From an uncultured Acetatifactor sp. (GTDB lineage: Bacteria; Bacillota; Clostridia; Lachnospirales; Lachnospiraceae), in the NCBI RefSeq assembly GCF_910585425.1, contig NZ_CAJUCP010000017.1:27845-91844 (forward strand): a stretch of 64,000 nucleotides of DNA, in the 5' to 3' direction. The stretch's first letter is position 1. Each line of letters opens with the position of its first letter. A program made the position numbers and the translations under genes. This document shows, piece by piece, positions 25,783-33,192 of this stretch. The notes beneath the pieces were generated by a model. The model saw only the letters and a list, made by a program, of their open reading frames with translations, did no database searches and was not told where the DNA came from.

Positions 25783-25974
25783 ATGCCAAACGGTTTAGAG
25801 ATAACACAAAGAGCCATTGAAGATTTTACAAAAGTCCAGGAAAACATGGCACTTGCAAAAGAGGAGAATGCAACAAAAACATATGCTAATTTAAAGAAAG
25901 ATTATATCTCTTTAAAAGCATTGTTGACAGTAGCAGGAGTAAACCTGACAGAGCTTGACAAGATTAAAGAATAA
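25783..25974 (+). CDS. Small AT-rich hypothetical protein
   Basis: A 63-residue, mostly helical protein (MPNGLEITQRAIEDFTKVQE at the start, LTELDKIKE at the end) without cysteines or membrane segments. ATG 25783 follows AGAGGTGAT and a good promoter, and a strong terminator lies about 120 bases beyond, so it looks like an independent monocistronic unit. Codons are AT-rich, unlike its neighbours, which suggests acquisition. Family not recognised. Confidence 0.65.
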   Translation: MPNGLEITQRAIEDFTKVQENMALAKEENATKTYANLKKDYISLKALLTVAGVNLTELDKIKE

Positions 25975-26093
25975 TCAGTCCTACAACTGAATAGCAGTGC
26001 AATCCGCTTCCAAATGAGCAAAACGTGCAAGCGCGAGCTGTCAATCTGAGAACTTGAAACAGAATTAGCGGTGTCAGCGAACTTTTGAGGACG

Positions 26094-26142
26094 AATCCCC
26101 TTGTAAGTGGCATTGAAATGTCATTTACAAGGGGATTTTTTT
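26094..26142 (+). terminator. Strong intrinsic terminator (convergent genes)
   Basis: A 13-bp near-perfect stem (AATCCCCTTGTAA with TTACAAGGGGATT) closing a loop that itself folds (TGGCATT/AATGTCA), followed by seven T. It lies between the small rightward gene and the leftward transporter genes. Confidence 0.85.
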
Positions 26143-26193
26143 GCGTTTCCAATTCCAGAGAAGCTGTACCGGAGCAACCGGATTGGCAGACCG

Positions 26194-28215
26194 CTATCTA
26201 TCCATTTGTCTCACAATCCTGTAATACGCCATGGAAGTCCTCTTATAGCTGAAGCAGTACACGACAGCGAACACCAGGCAGCCTGCCGCGGTACAGCCGA
26301 ACAGCAGGGCGGACTCGAAGAAGCCGATGGCCCCCAGCAGCATATACACCATGCGCATCCCCACGGCTGTGTGGAGGACAGCCCCCAGCAGGGGAAGCCC
26401 GAACACCATACTGATCTGTGTCCGGATGGTGCGCCGGATTTCCTTGTCGCTCATCCCCACCTGCTGCATGACTTCAAAGTTCTTCTGATCCTCGAAGCCC
26501 TCCGTGAGCTGCTTGTAGTACATGATGATCAGCAGGCAGATCAGGAAGATGAGGCCGAAGAAGATGCCGATGAACAGCAGCCCGCCGTACATGCTCCGCT
26601 GGTCTGCCATGCCGGCTCTGTGGTCGCTATACCCGGCGAAGCCAGATACCGTGTTCAGATGCTGGCTCAGGGCTGCGGAGAATGTGTCCACATCCGCGTC
26701 CTCCCCCTGGGCGTTGAAGCCATAGAAGTAGGTGTGGGACTGCGCACTGTCTATCTGAAATTCCGCGCATACCTTTTCCGTCTGCTCCTTATCGGACAAC
26801 ACAGCAAGATAGGTGTTGCTAAAGGCGCTGTTGGGCGTCTTCCGGCTGATGCCGCACTCATAGAGCTCCTCTTTCACCCGGTACTCCAAAGTCTCGAAAC
26901 AGATAGTATCCATGGCGAAATCCGGGCCGCTGCTGTAGATGAGGGCCTCATCCGAAGCCAATGCGACAGATGTCCCTGTCATCAGCTCATATTCGTCCTG
27001 GGTCATCAGCAGTACGATTTCCATCTCCGTGTACATATTGCCCGATCCGTCCCAGAACAGGAAGGAATTTCCCTCTTTTTTGGTGGACAGCTCGATGCTG
27101 TCAAAGAGGAACTCCTCCTCCAGGGCCACATGGTTCGCCTCTGCCAGAGCCTTCGCGTCCTGCTGCAGGGCAGGGGCATCCGCGGCGGCATTTCCGAAGC
27201 AGGTGATCTCGAACACGCGCCGGAAATTGGAGCTCACGATAGTATCCATATCCAGGTACACCACCACAGTGCACACCGCCGTGATGATGACCATGGTGGA
27301 GAACACACAGATATTGGACAGGCTGGCGGCATTTTTCTTCATGCGGTAGAGCATGCCGGAGACGGTGACGAAATGCTCCGGACGGTAGTAGAACTTCTTG
27401 CGTCTCTTCAGGAAGCGCAGTAAGGCGATGCTTCCCGAGGTGAACAGGAAGTAGGTGCCTATGATGACGAGAAAGACGGCCAGGAAGAACTCCATGAAGA
27501 CCTGGGTCGCCAGCTTCGAGGAGAGGGCGGTATAGTAGCCCGCTGCCATGGCGCAGATACCTATGATGCTCAGAGGCAGGATATGGCGGGGCTCCTTCTC
27601 GCCTTTCCGGGAATCGCTCATCAGCTCCACGGGGTTAGCCTTGCCTACCTGAATCAGGTTCACGGTCAGGTTCAGGACAGTGATGAAGGCGTAGAACAGC
27701 AGGCTGTCCGTGATGGCTTTCGGGCTTACCGTGAACTCTACATTCACCTGCATCTTTGCCAGGTTCAGGAGCAGCAGGAAAATCAGTCGGGAGAAAACCA
27801 GCCCCAGGACGATGGCCCCTGTCATCACGCAGGCATAGACAATCAGGCTCTCCCAGAACATCATGATGCCGATGTGCTTCTTCTCCAGCCCCAGCATGCT
27901 GTACAGGCCCAGCTCCTTCTTGCGCCGCTTGATCAGGAAGCTGTTGGTGTAATAGAGGAAGGGCACCATGATGATCCCCAACAGCCAGAAGTCTATGTTG
28001 ATCAGTATCAGGGTATAGACGCCCTTGGGCAGGTTGTACATGATATCGTTCTTCAGTATCAGGTCAAAGACGAAGTAGGTGAACATGGCAAAGGTGCTGA
28101 TGCCGATGTAGGGCAGGTAGGTAGTGGTATTCTTGCGGATGTTGGAGACTGCCATCCTGGGCAGCAGGCTGGCGGGTCTTTTTCTTGCTGTGGTCATATT
28201 ATGCCTCCTGTTCAA
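26194..28215 (-). CDS. BceB-type ABC transporter permease (FtsX family)
   Basis: A 673-residue permease with about ten membrane helices: one at residues 30-50, a group of three at 60-230, further helices to about 320, a large extracytoplasmic domain (about 330-540), and a final group of three helices (LLFIGIFFGLIFLICLLIIM, then LGAVLHTAVGMRMVYMLLGA). This is the BceB/VraG plan: peptide-antibiotic sensing and detoxification together with a BceS-type kinase. The start overlaps the end of the ATPase gene by 17 bases. The two-component genes upstream complete the module. Confidence 0.9.
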   Translation of the reverse strand: MNRRHNMTTARKRPASLLPRMAVSNIRKNTTTYLPYIGISTFAMFTYFVFDLILKNDIMYNLPKGVYTLILINIDFWLLGIIMVPFLYYTNSFLIKRRKKELGLYSMLGLEKKHIGIMMFWESLIVYACVMTGAIVLGLVFSRLIFLLLLNLAKMQVNVEFTVSPKAITDSLLFYAFITVLNLTVNLIQVGKANPVELMSDSRKGEKEPRHILPLSIIGICAMAAGYYTALSSKLATQVFMEFFLAVFLVIIGTYFLFTSGSIALLRFLKRRKKFYYRPEHFVTVSGMLYRMKKNAASLSNICVFSTMVIITAVCTVVVYLDMDTIVSSNFRRVFEITCFGNAAADAPALQQDAKALAEANHVALEEEFLFDSIELSTKKEGNSFLFWDGSGNMYTEMEIVLLMTQDEYELMTGTSVALASDEALIYSSGPDFAMDTICFETLEYRVKEELYECGISRKTPNSAFSNTYLAVLSDKEQTEKVCAEFQIDSAQSHTYFYGFNAQGEDADVDTFSAALSQHLNTVSGFAGYSDHRAGMADQRSMYGGLLFIGIFFGLIFLICLLIIMYYKQLTEGFEDQKNFEVMQQVGMSDKEIRRTIRTQISMVFGLPLLGAVLHTAVGMRMVYMLLGAIGFFESALLFGCTAAGCLVFAVVYCFSYKRTSMAYYRIVRQMDR

Positions 28216-28984
28216 ATCGCTGCGCGTGCCTGCTCTCCGTGTGCAGTACGGTCAGCGTGTCCGATATCTTCTGGTACATCTCGTCGTCCGAAAGCCGGCC
28301 TCTGTAAATCTGGTTGAAGATTACGCCGTCCTTGATGAAGAGCACCCGCCCGGCCCGGCTGGCGGCCTGGGTGCTGTGGGTCACCATGAGGATGGTCTGG
28401 CCCTCCGCGTTCACCTCGGAAAAGATGTCCAACAGCCTGGCGGAGGCCTTGGAGTCCAGCGCTCCTGTGGGCTCGTCCGCCAGCACGATCTGGGGATCCG
28501 TGATCAGCGCCCGGGCCACCGCGGCCCGCTGCTTCTGGCCGCCGGAGACCTCATAGGGGTATTTCTCCAAAAGTTCCGCGATGCCAAGCTTACCGGCCAG
28601 AGGGGCCAGGCGCGTCTCCATCTGGCCGTAGTCGCTGCCTGCCAGCACCAGTGGCAGGTAGATGTTGTCCCGCAGGGAAAGGGTGTCCAGGAGGTTGAAG
28701 TCCTGGAAGACGAAGCCCAGGTTGTCCCGGCGGAAAGCGCAGAGGTCCTTCTGCCTGATTTCCGCCATGTCCCTGCCCGACAGGATCACCTGCCCGGCGG
28801 TGGGCCTGTCCAGGGATGCCATGATGTTCAGCAGGGTGGTCTTTCCCGAGCCGGACTCTCCCATGATGGCCACATATTCTCCCTGTTCCACGGAGAAGTT
28901 CACGTTGTCCAGCGCCTGTACCTTGTTGCCGCCCAGGCGGGTGGTATATACTTTCTTTAGATTTTTCACTTCCAGCAATGACAT
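28199..28984 (-). CDS. BceA-type ABC transporter ATP-binding protein
   Basis: A 261-residue ATPase. The Walker A motif GESGSGKTTLLN (about 42-53), Q-loop (GFVFQDFNLLDTLSLRDN), signature VSGGQKQRAAVARAL and Walker B IVLADEPTGALDS followed by a late H-loop (VTHSTQAA) are intact. The N-terminus MSLLEVKNLKKVYTTRLGGN marks the real start (ATG complement at 28982-28984, with AAGGAGG nine bases before); upstream codons are rejected. Pairs with the BceB-type permease. Confidence 0.93.
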   Translation of the reverse strand: MSLLEVKNLKKVYTTRLGGNKVQALDNVNFSVEQGEYVAIMGESGSGKTTLLNIMASLDRPTAGQVILSGRDMAEIRQKDLCAFRRDNLGFVFQDFNLLDTLSLRDNIYLPLVLAGSDYGQMETRLAPLAGKLGIAELLEKYPYEVSGGQKQRAAVARALITDPQIVLADEPTGALDSKASARLLDIFSEVNAEGQTILMVTHSTQAASRAGRVLFIKDGVIFNQIYRGRLSDDEMYQKISDTLTVLHTESRHAQRFEQEA

Positions 28985-29063
28985 ATGATGCGTCCTCCTT
29001 GTGCCTTCTGTTTGCTTCGTGAGGAACTGCTGCACAGCTCTTCATCACAAGATAAGGATACAA

Positions 29064-29108
29064 AAAAAGGAAATGGAATGCCATCGAACATCCTTACATT
29101 TCCTTTTT
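29064..29108 (-). terminator. Bidirectional-type hairpin between sensor kinase and transporter genes
   Basis: AAAAAGGAAATG (29064-29075) is a perfect complement of CATTTCCTTTTT (29097-29108), a 12-bp stem with A-run on one side and T-run on the other. It looks like an intrinsic terminator able to work in either direction, and sits between the regulator operon and the transporter operon. One arm overlaps a direct repeat described separately. Confidence 0.65.
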
Positions 29109-29122
29109 GCTACCTTACATTT
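29092..29122 (-). promoter_or_regulatory. Direct repeat CCTTACATTT x2, candidate response-regulator site
   Basis: CCTTACATTT occurs at 29092-29101 and 29113-29122, a start-to-start distance of 21 bp (two helix turns), upstream of the bceAB-type genes on the minus strand. OmpR-family regulators bind such in-phase repeats. It is thus a good candidate for the BceR-type regulator encoded at 32442-33164. Confidence 0.45.
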
Positions 29123-29154
29123 TTGCAAGCTTAGCGGGCAGCCTTCCGCATGTC

Positions 29155-30228
29155 TTATGGCCGTGGGCTCTTTTCGGCATTTGGAATCCCCAGGATGATC
29201 CGGGTGCCCTGGCCCTCCTGGCTTTCCGCCCGTATGGTCACGTTCAGATGGGTGAAGACCTGGCGGCACAGGTACAGGCCGATGCCGGTGGATTTCTTGT
29301 CCAGCCTGCCGTTGTAGCCCGTGAACCCCTTTTCGAAGATGCGGGGTAGATCCTCCGCGCGGATGCCTATGCCGGTGTCTTCGATGGAGAGCATCACCCG
29401 CTCCCCCTCCGCCCAGGCGTTGACGGAGATGCCGCCCCTGTTGGTGTACTTGATGCTGTTGGACAGGAGCTGCTCCAGGCAGAAGACGAACCATTTTTCG
29501 TCCGTCAGAATCTGCCATGGGATGAAATCCCCCGATTCCGACGAAGGCAATTCCAAGCTTAGGGATTTGTTGATGAAGGACAGGGCATATTTCCTGACGG
29601 CCTGCTTTACCAGGGCGTACAGGTCGTGGCTTTCCAACACCAGGTCGGAGGAGATGCTCTCCAGCCTCTGGAAGGTCAGCACCATCTCCGCGTACTGCTC
29701 GATCCGGAACAGCTCCTCCTTCAGCAGGAAAGCATCCCTGTCCTGTAGCTCTGATTTGTCCAGAAGAAGCCGGATGGCCGAGATAGGGGTCTTGATTTGA
29801 TGGGTCCACATCATATAATAGTCGGCCCGCTCGGAAGCCTTGGCCTCCCGGAGGCGCTGTTCCTTCCTGTGAGATTGGCAGACTAAAGACAGGAACATGC
29901 GCTGTGCCCCATAGAAGCTCTCCGCGGCTTCGATGCCGGCCTCCAAATCCTGTATCCGCCTTTCTTCGGATTCATCGAAGAGCAGCTCCCCGCAATGCTC
30001 AAAGTGATGGAAGGCCCTCTCCAACTGTCTTCTCTTCCGCACATACCGAACCCCCTCACCGAGCAGGGCCAGGCCCCAGACCGTGGAGGTCAGCAGGGCG
30101 GCATACAGGAGCTTCTCCAGGTTTTCGATATGGTACAGGCTTCCTATGGAAACGAAGAAAAATACGGTCAGGGCATACAGAAACAGGAAGAGCCTTCTCT
30201 CTTTCAGATAGCGCAGCCACAGTCTCAT
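29155..30228 (-). CDS. BceS-type intramembrane-sensing histidine kinase
   Basis: A 357-residue kinase with two closely spaced membrane helices (RLFLFLYALTVFFFVSIGSL and LLYAALLTSTVWGLALLGEG) and almost no external domain, the hallmark of BceS/intramembrane-sensing kinases that take their signal from the partner transporter. The phospho-accepting His143 is in MMWTHQIKTPISAIRLLL. The ATPase domain has NSIKY (N box), DTGIGI (G1) and KSTGIGLYL (G2). The start MRLWLRYL is at 30228. Only the last codons of a regulator gene lie upstream, so its own cotranscribed partner is broken. Confidence 0.92.
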   Translation of the reverse strand: MRLWLRYLKERRLFLFLYALTVFFFVSIGSLYHIENLEKLLYAALLTSTVWGLALLGEGVRYVRKRRQLERAFHHFEHCGELLFDESEERRIQDLEAGIEAAESFYGAQRMFLSLVCQSHRKEQRLREAKASERADYYMMWTHQIKTPISAIRLLLDKSELQDRDAFLLKEELFRIEQYAEMVLTFQRLESISSDLVLESHDLYALVKQAVRKYALSFINKSLSLELPSSESGDFIPWQILTDEKWFVFCLEQLLSNSIKYTNRGGISVNAWAEGERVMLSIEDTGIGIRAEDLPRIFEKGFTGYNGRLDKKSTGIGLYLCRQVFTHLNVTIRAESQEGQGTRIILGIPNAEKSPRP

Positions 30229-30230
30229 GT

Positions 30231-30285
30231 TCAGTCTCCGATCTGGTAGCCGAGGCCTTTTTTGGTGTGGATGGCGAAATTGGCC
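30231..30285 (-). pseudogene. C-terminal remnant of a BceR-type response regulator
   Basis: On the minus strand the last 15 codons before TGA 30231-30233 read FAIHTKKGLGYQIGD, matching the end of the intact regulator at 32442 (LPIQTKKGLGYQIGE). Further upstream the sequence becomes unrelated (reading MAERPENYANQEAVAMAN), so the receiver and most of the DNA-binding domain are missing. It marks one edge of a rearrangement. Confidence 0.8.
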
Positions 30286-30462
30286 ATAGCTACCGCTTCT
30301 TGATTTGCATAGTTTTCCGGCCTTTCGGCCATCCAAGCTCCATTATAGCTTTTTAGCGGAGATTTCGCAATAGGCGCAGTGCAGGTCACCCCCATTGACA
30401 AAAACTTAAATGATTTTTTCGACGTATTCCTCCAATCTCTCTTAAGGTCAATGAATCGAAAT

Positions 30463-31734
30463 CTATATACACTCTAGGTAGATATTTTGGATGTCCAATT
30501 CAAGCTCTTTAGACGCAAGAGCCTTTATTCCGCTCAGGATTTCAGAATCAGGATTTTCTCCATGGCTTATGATATATATATAGGCATTTGTGATTTCACC
30601 ACTATCCAAATAATTTATAGATACAAGTGCTGCAAGATTATTCTCTTTATCATAATTACGTATAGCTTCTTTCAGTTTGCCCTCTCTAATTTGCATTTGA
30701 TCCTGAAGAGAAAAATTATCCATGTAATCATGTCTGCTTGTACCGTGTAATGCGCTGGTTCCCAAAATAACGCAAACAATCGTGACCAAAACGATACTTG
30801 CCGTAATGACTGTTCTTTTGGGGTACTTTTTATGTTTCATAATAGCACCTAACCTTTCTTTCAGATTCTTCTTGTCTTCAAACATGGTTACCGAAAGGGG
30901 CATCTTTCTGATGGAATCGGCAGCAACCGCAATCAAGGTGTCGCCGTACTGCTGCATTCCTTTTCTGTCAAGCCTCTTTATGACGGATTCATCGCACGCT
31001 AATTCACATGCCTTATTCATCTCCCGGCGAACAAAATGGACAAGTGGATTGAACCAGTGCACCGCTCCGACAAAAATCAACAGCCACTTGACGAAAATGT
31101 CATGCCTTTTCCTATGTGTCATTTCATGCATCAGAATATTCCTAAGTTCCATATCCCCATATTTTTTGTCAGGCAAAACCACCGATGGACGGAAGAAGCC
31201 GATTAAAATGGGAGTTTTCACCAGCGCGTTTTTATATAACCGAAGAGCCATTTTCCCTTCTGACAGGTCATTCAACAGCTCTGTTTCCTGCTGATTTGCG
31301 CTTAAATTGTGTCTGCCCAGCTTTCGGATATAAAACCCATAACATAAAATATGAAAGCCAAGAGCCAGAACCATTCCTATCTGCCAGAAAATGTATAAGA
31401 TTGCTGCGGCGCTGGGAAGACAAGTAATTTGCCGTGGCGCAAATACAAGATTTACAGGCTTTTCAGATGCTGTATCAGAAATCCGCAGCACGATATCGTA
31501 CATGGATTTCATCGGTACTATCGAAGCATCCGATACAGGAATCCAGAGTATTTTTGACACAGGCAGCAGCAAGCCGATTACTGCCGAAAACCACATATAA
31601 TATTGGAATGATTTGGGAAGCCTGTCTTTTATAATGGGCTTTAAAATAAATAAAAGAGATGATATTATGCTGCCGGTAAACGTCATCGAAAGAATGAGCC
31701 TGATGATTTCTGTGGAATATTCTTCAACAGTCAT
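30463..31734 (-). CDS. BlaR1/MecR1-like M56 membrane metallopeptidase (no sensor domain)
   Basis: A 423-residue M56-family protein. Four N-terminal membrane helices (such as LILSMTFTGSIISSLLFIL and PAAAILYIFWQIGMVLALG) frame the zinc motif His203-Glu-x-x-His207 (LMHEMTHRKRHDIF) and the helper ACELACDESV. In BlaR1 a penicillin-binding domain follows the last helix; here it is replaced by only about 85 extracytoplasmic residues, so it does not sense beta-lactams in the known way. It probably cleaves or inactivates the BlaI-type repressor next door. AT-rich relative to the locus. Confidence 0.88.
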   Translation of the reverse strand: MTVEEYSTEIIRLILSMTFTGSIISSLLFILKPIIKDRLPKSFQYYMWFSAVIGLLLPVSKILWIPVSDASIVPMKSMYDIVLRISDTASEKPVNLVFAPRQITCLPSAAAILYIFWQIGMVLALGFHILCYGFYIRKLGRHNLSANQQETELLNDLSEGKMALRLYKNALVKTPILIGFFRPSVVLPDKKYGDMELRNILMHEMTHRKRHDIFVKWLLIFVGAVHWFNPLVHFVRREMNKACELACDESVIKRLDRKGMQQYGDTLIAVAADSIRKMPLSVTMFEDKKNLKERLGAIMKHKKYPKRTVITASIVLVTIVCVILGTSALHGTSRHDYMDNFSLQDQMQIREGKLKEAIRNYDKENNLAALVSINYLDSGEITNAYIYIISHGENPDSEILSGIKALASKELELDIQNIYLECI

Positions 31735-32114
31735 TTATTCTCCTCCCCCATTCGGTAATACATCTTCAGTTCATCAATGTCCGCTTCTGTGAGCTCCCCA
31801 TTTTGACAGAGAGCCGCAACAAAATTCTTTGTGCTGCCGTCATAGAGCTTATCTATCAGACTTCTTTTCCTGAACATGATATAATCTTCTTTTGTTATAT
31901 TCGGCGCATAGTAATGGATCTCTTTTTCCTGAATCGAGATAGCCCCCTTTTTCTGCAGCCTTCTTAAAAGTGTCGCGATTGTGGACTTCTCCCAACCTAC
32001 CGTATCGCTTAGCTCTGTACGGATATCGCTGAACGACACAGCCTGTTTCTCCCGCCAGAGTATTCTCATTACCTCAAGCTCAGCATCAGAGATTTTGAAA
32101 TTTATTGTACTCAT
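31731..32114 (-). CDS. BlaI/MecI-type winged-helix repressor
   Basis: A 127-residue repressor: winged helix-turn-helix (KISDAELEVMRILWREKQAV, then GWEKSTIATLLRRLQKKGAI) and a C-terminal dimerisation tail. The start is the ATG complement at 32112-32114; the stop overlaps the M56 gene start (ATGA at 31731-31734), so the pair is coupled. BlaI family proteins bind TACA/TGTA palindromes and are destroyed when the M56 partner is activated. No beta-lactamase gene lies nearby. Confidence 0.92.
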   Translation of the reverse strand: MSTINFKISDAELEVMRILWREKQAVSFSDIRTELSDTVGWEKSTIATLLRRLQKKGAISIQEKEIHYYAPNITKEDYIMFRKRSLIDKLYDGSTKNFVAALCQNGELTEADIDELKMYYRMGEENK

Positions 32115-32138
32115 GATTACATTCCTTTCTTGCCGTAC

Positions 32139-32187
32139 TACAATTGTAACACGATTAAATTATACATTTCTTATTCCGTTTTGTCAA
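32139..32187 (-). promoter_or_regulatory. blaI-type promoter with BlaI operator
   Basis: On the minus strand: TTGACA (32182-32187), 17-bp spacer, TATAAT (32159-32164), a consensus sigma-A promoter. Just after the -10 is a perfect palindrome TACAATTGTA (32139-32148), within the BlaI/MecI-type operator pattern (TACA..TGTA), in position to block initiation. It predicts autorepression of the blaI-blaR-like pair. Confidence 0.8.
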
Positions 32188-32334
32188 CACAAAATATATT
32201 GGGAGTTTTCATGGATTTTCATGTGTGAGAGTTTAGGATTTTTAATCTGTCGGAGCATTACTGAGAGGAAGTGAAAAGGTATTCCGATGCGGAGATGGAC
32301 TATTCAGCTACCATTGCTGAGGCGCGCAACGCAG

Positions 32335-32439
32335 CCCCTCCCAGAGCAGGGCCAGGCCCCAGACCGTAAAGGTCAGCAGGGCGGCGTACAGAAGCAGGAA
32401 GAGCCTTCTCTCTTTCAGATAGCGCAGCCACAGTCGCAT
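32335..32439 (-). pseudogene. 5' remnant of a second BceS-type kinase gene
   Basis: This stretch repeats the beginning of the kinase gene at 30228, starting with an ATG complement at 32437-32439 just before the regulator stop. Both copies share GCGCAGCCACAGTC and AGCAGGGCCAGGCCCCAGAC. Between them the copy lacks about 65 bp: the intact gene has GCATACAG twice (near 30100 and 30173), and the copy joins across that repeat. The rest of the kinase is missing. It forms the other edge of the rearrangement. Confidence 0.75.
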
Positions 32440-32441
32440 AA

Positions 32442-33164
32442 TCATTCTCCAATCTGATAGCCGAGGCCTTTTTTCGTCTGAATGGGCAGATCCGCGCCAG
32501 CGCCTTCCAGCTTTTTGCGCAGCCTGGTCATGTTCACGGTGAGGGTGTTGTCGTCCACGAAGCAGTCATTGTCCCAGAGCCGCTTCATGATGGCCTCCCG
32601 GGACACGGTCTGCCCCGCGTTTTCAAATAAAAGCTGCAGGATCTTGAATTCGTTCTTGGTGAGCTCCAGCTTCTCCCCGTTTACCAGGAGGGAGGCGTCC
32701 GTCAGGTTCAGGATCGCCCCCCGGCATTCCATGATGTTGGTCTGCTCCCGGAAGGCATAGGTGCGCCGGAGCATGGCCTGTACCTTGGCGGAGAGCACCT
32801 CCGGCTCGAAGGGCTTGGTCACAAAATCGTCCCCGCCCATGTTCACGGCCATGACGATGTTCATATTGTCGCCGGCGGAGGAGACGAAGATGATGGGCAC
32901 CTTGGAGATCTGCCGGATCTGGGCGCACCAGTAGTAGCCATTGTAAAAGGGCAGGCCGATGTCCATCAGCACCAGATGGGGAGAGCATGCGGCAAAGGTC
33001 CCCAGCACATTGCCGAAGTCCTCCGCGCATATGACCTCATAGCCCCATTTCTCCAGATGGCGCTTCATCTCCCCGGCGATGACGGAATCGTCTTCCGCCA
33101 ACAGCAGCCTGTAGCTGCTCCGCTTCCCGGTTCCTGTGTCCATGTCCATTGCCTCCGGCTTCAT
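32442..33164 (-). CDS. BceR-type OmpR-family response regulator
   Basis: A 240-residue regulator. The receiver has LLLAEDDSV, phospho-acceptor Asp68 (SPHLVLMDIGLPFYNG) and VTKPFEPE; the C-terminal winged helix has LTKNEFKILQLLFENAGQTV, then MKRLWDNDCFVDDNTLTVNM and the terminal TKKGLGYQIGE. The N-terminus is uncertain (ATG 33164, or ATG codons a few residues in). It is separated by about 2.2 kb from the only intact partner kinase, but the remnant regulator and kinase pieces show they belong together. Confidence 0.92.
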   Translation of the reverse strand: MKPEAMDMDTGTGKRSSYRLLLAEDDSVIAGEMKRHLEKWGYEVICAEDFGNVLGTFAACSPHLVLMDIGLPFYNGYYWCAQIRQISKVPIIFVSSAGDNMNIVMAVNMGGDDFVTKPFEPEVLSAKVQAMLRRTYAFREQTNIMECRGAILNLTDASLLVNGEKLELTKNEFKILQLLFENAGQTVSREAIMKRLWDNDCFVDDNTLTVNMTRLRKKLEGAGADLPIQTKKGLGYQIGE

Positions 33165-33192
33165 TCTATCATCCTATCGTTCTGTCATCCTG

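Noticed and set aside
25975..26093. Possible remnant of a mobile element after the small AT-rich gene
   Set aside because: I could not identify any gene, RNA or terminal repeat in it.
26107..27423. 438-codon plus-strand frame opposite the BceB-type permease
   Set aside because: Begins in the terminator region and has no domain; the minus strand carries a clear permease.
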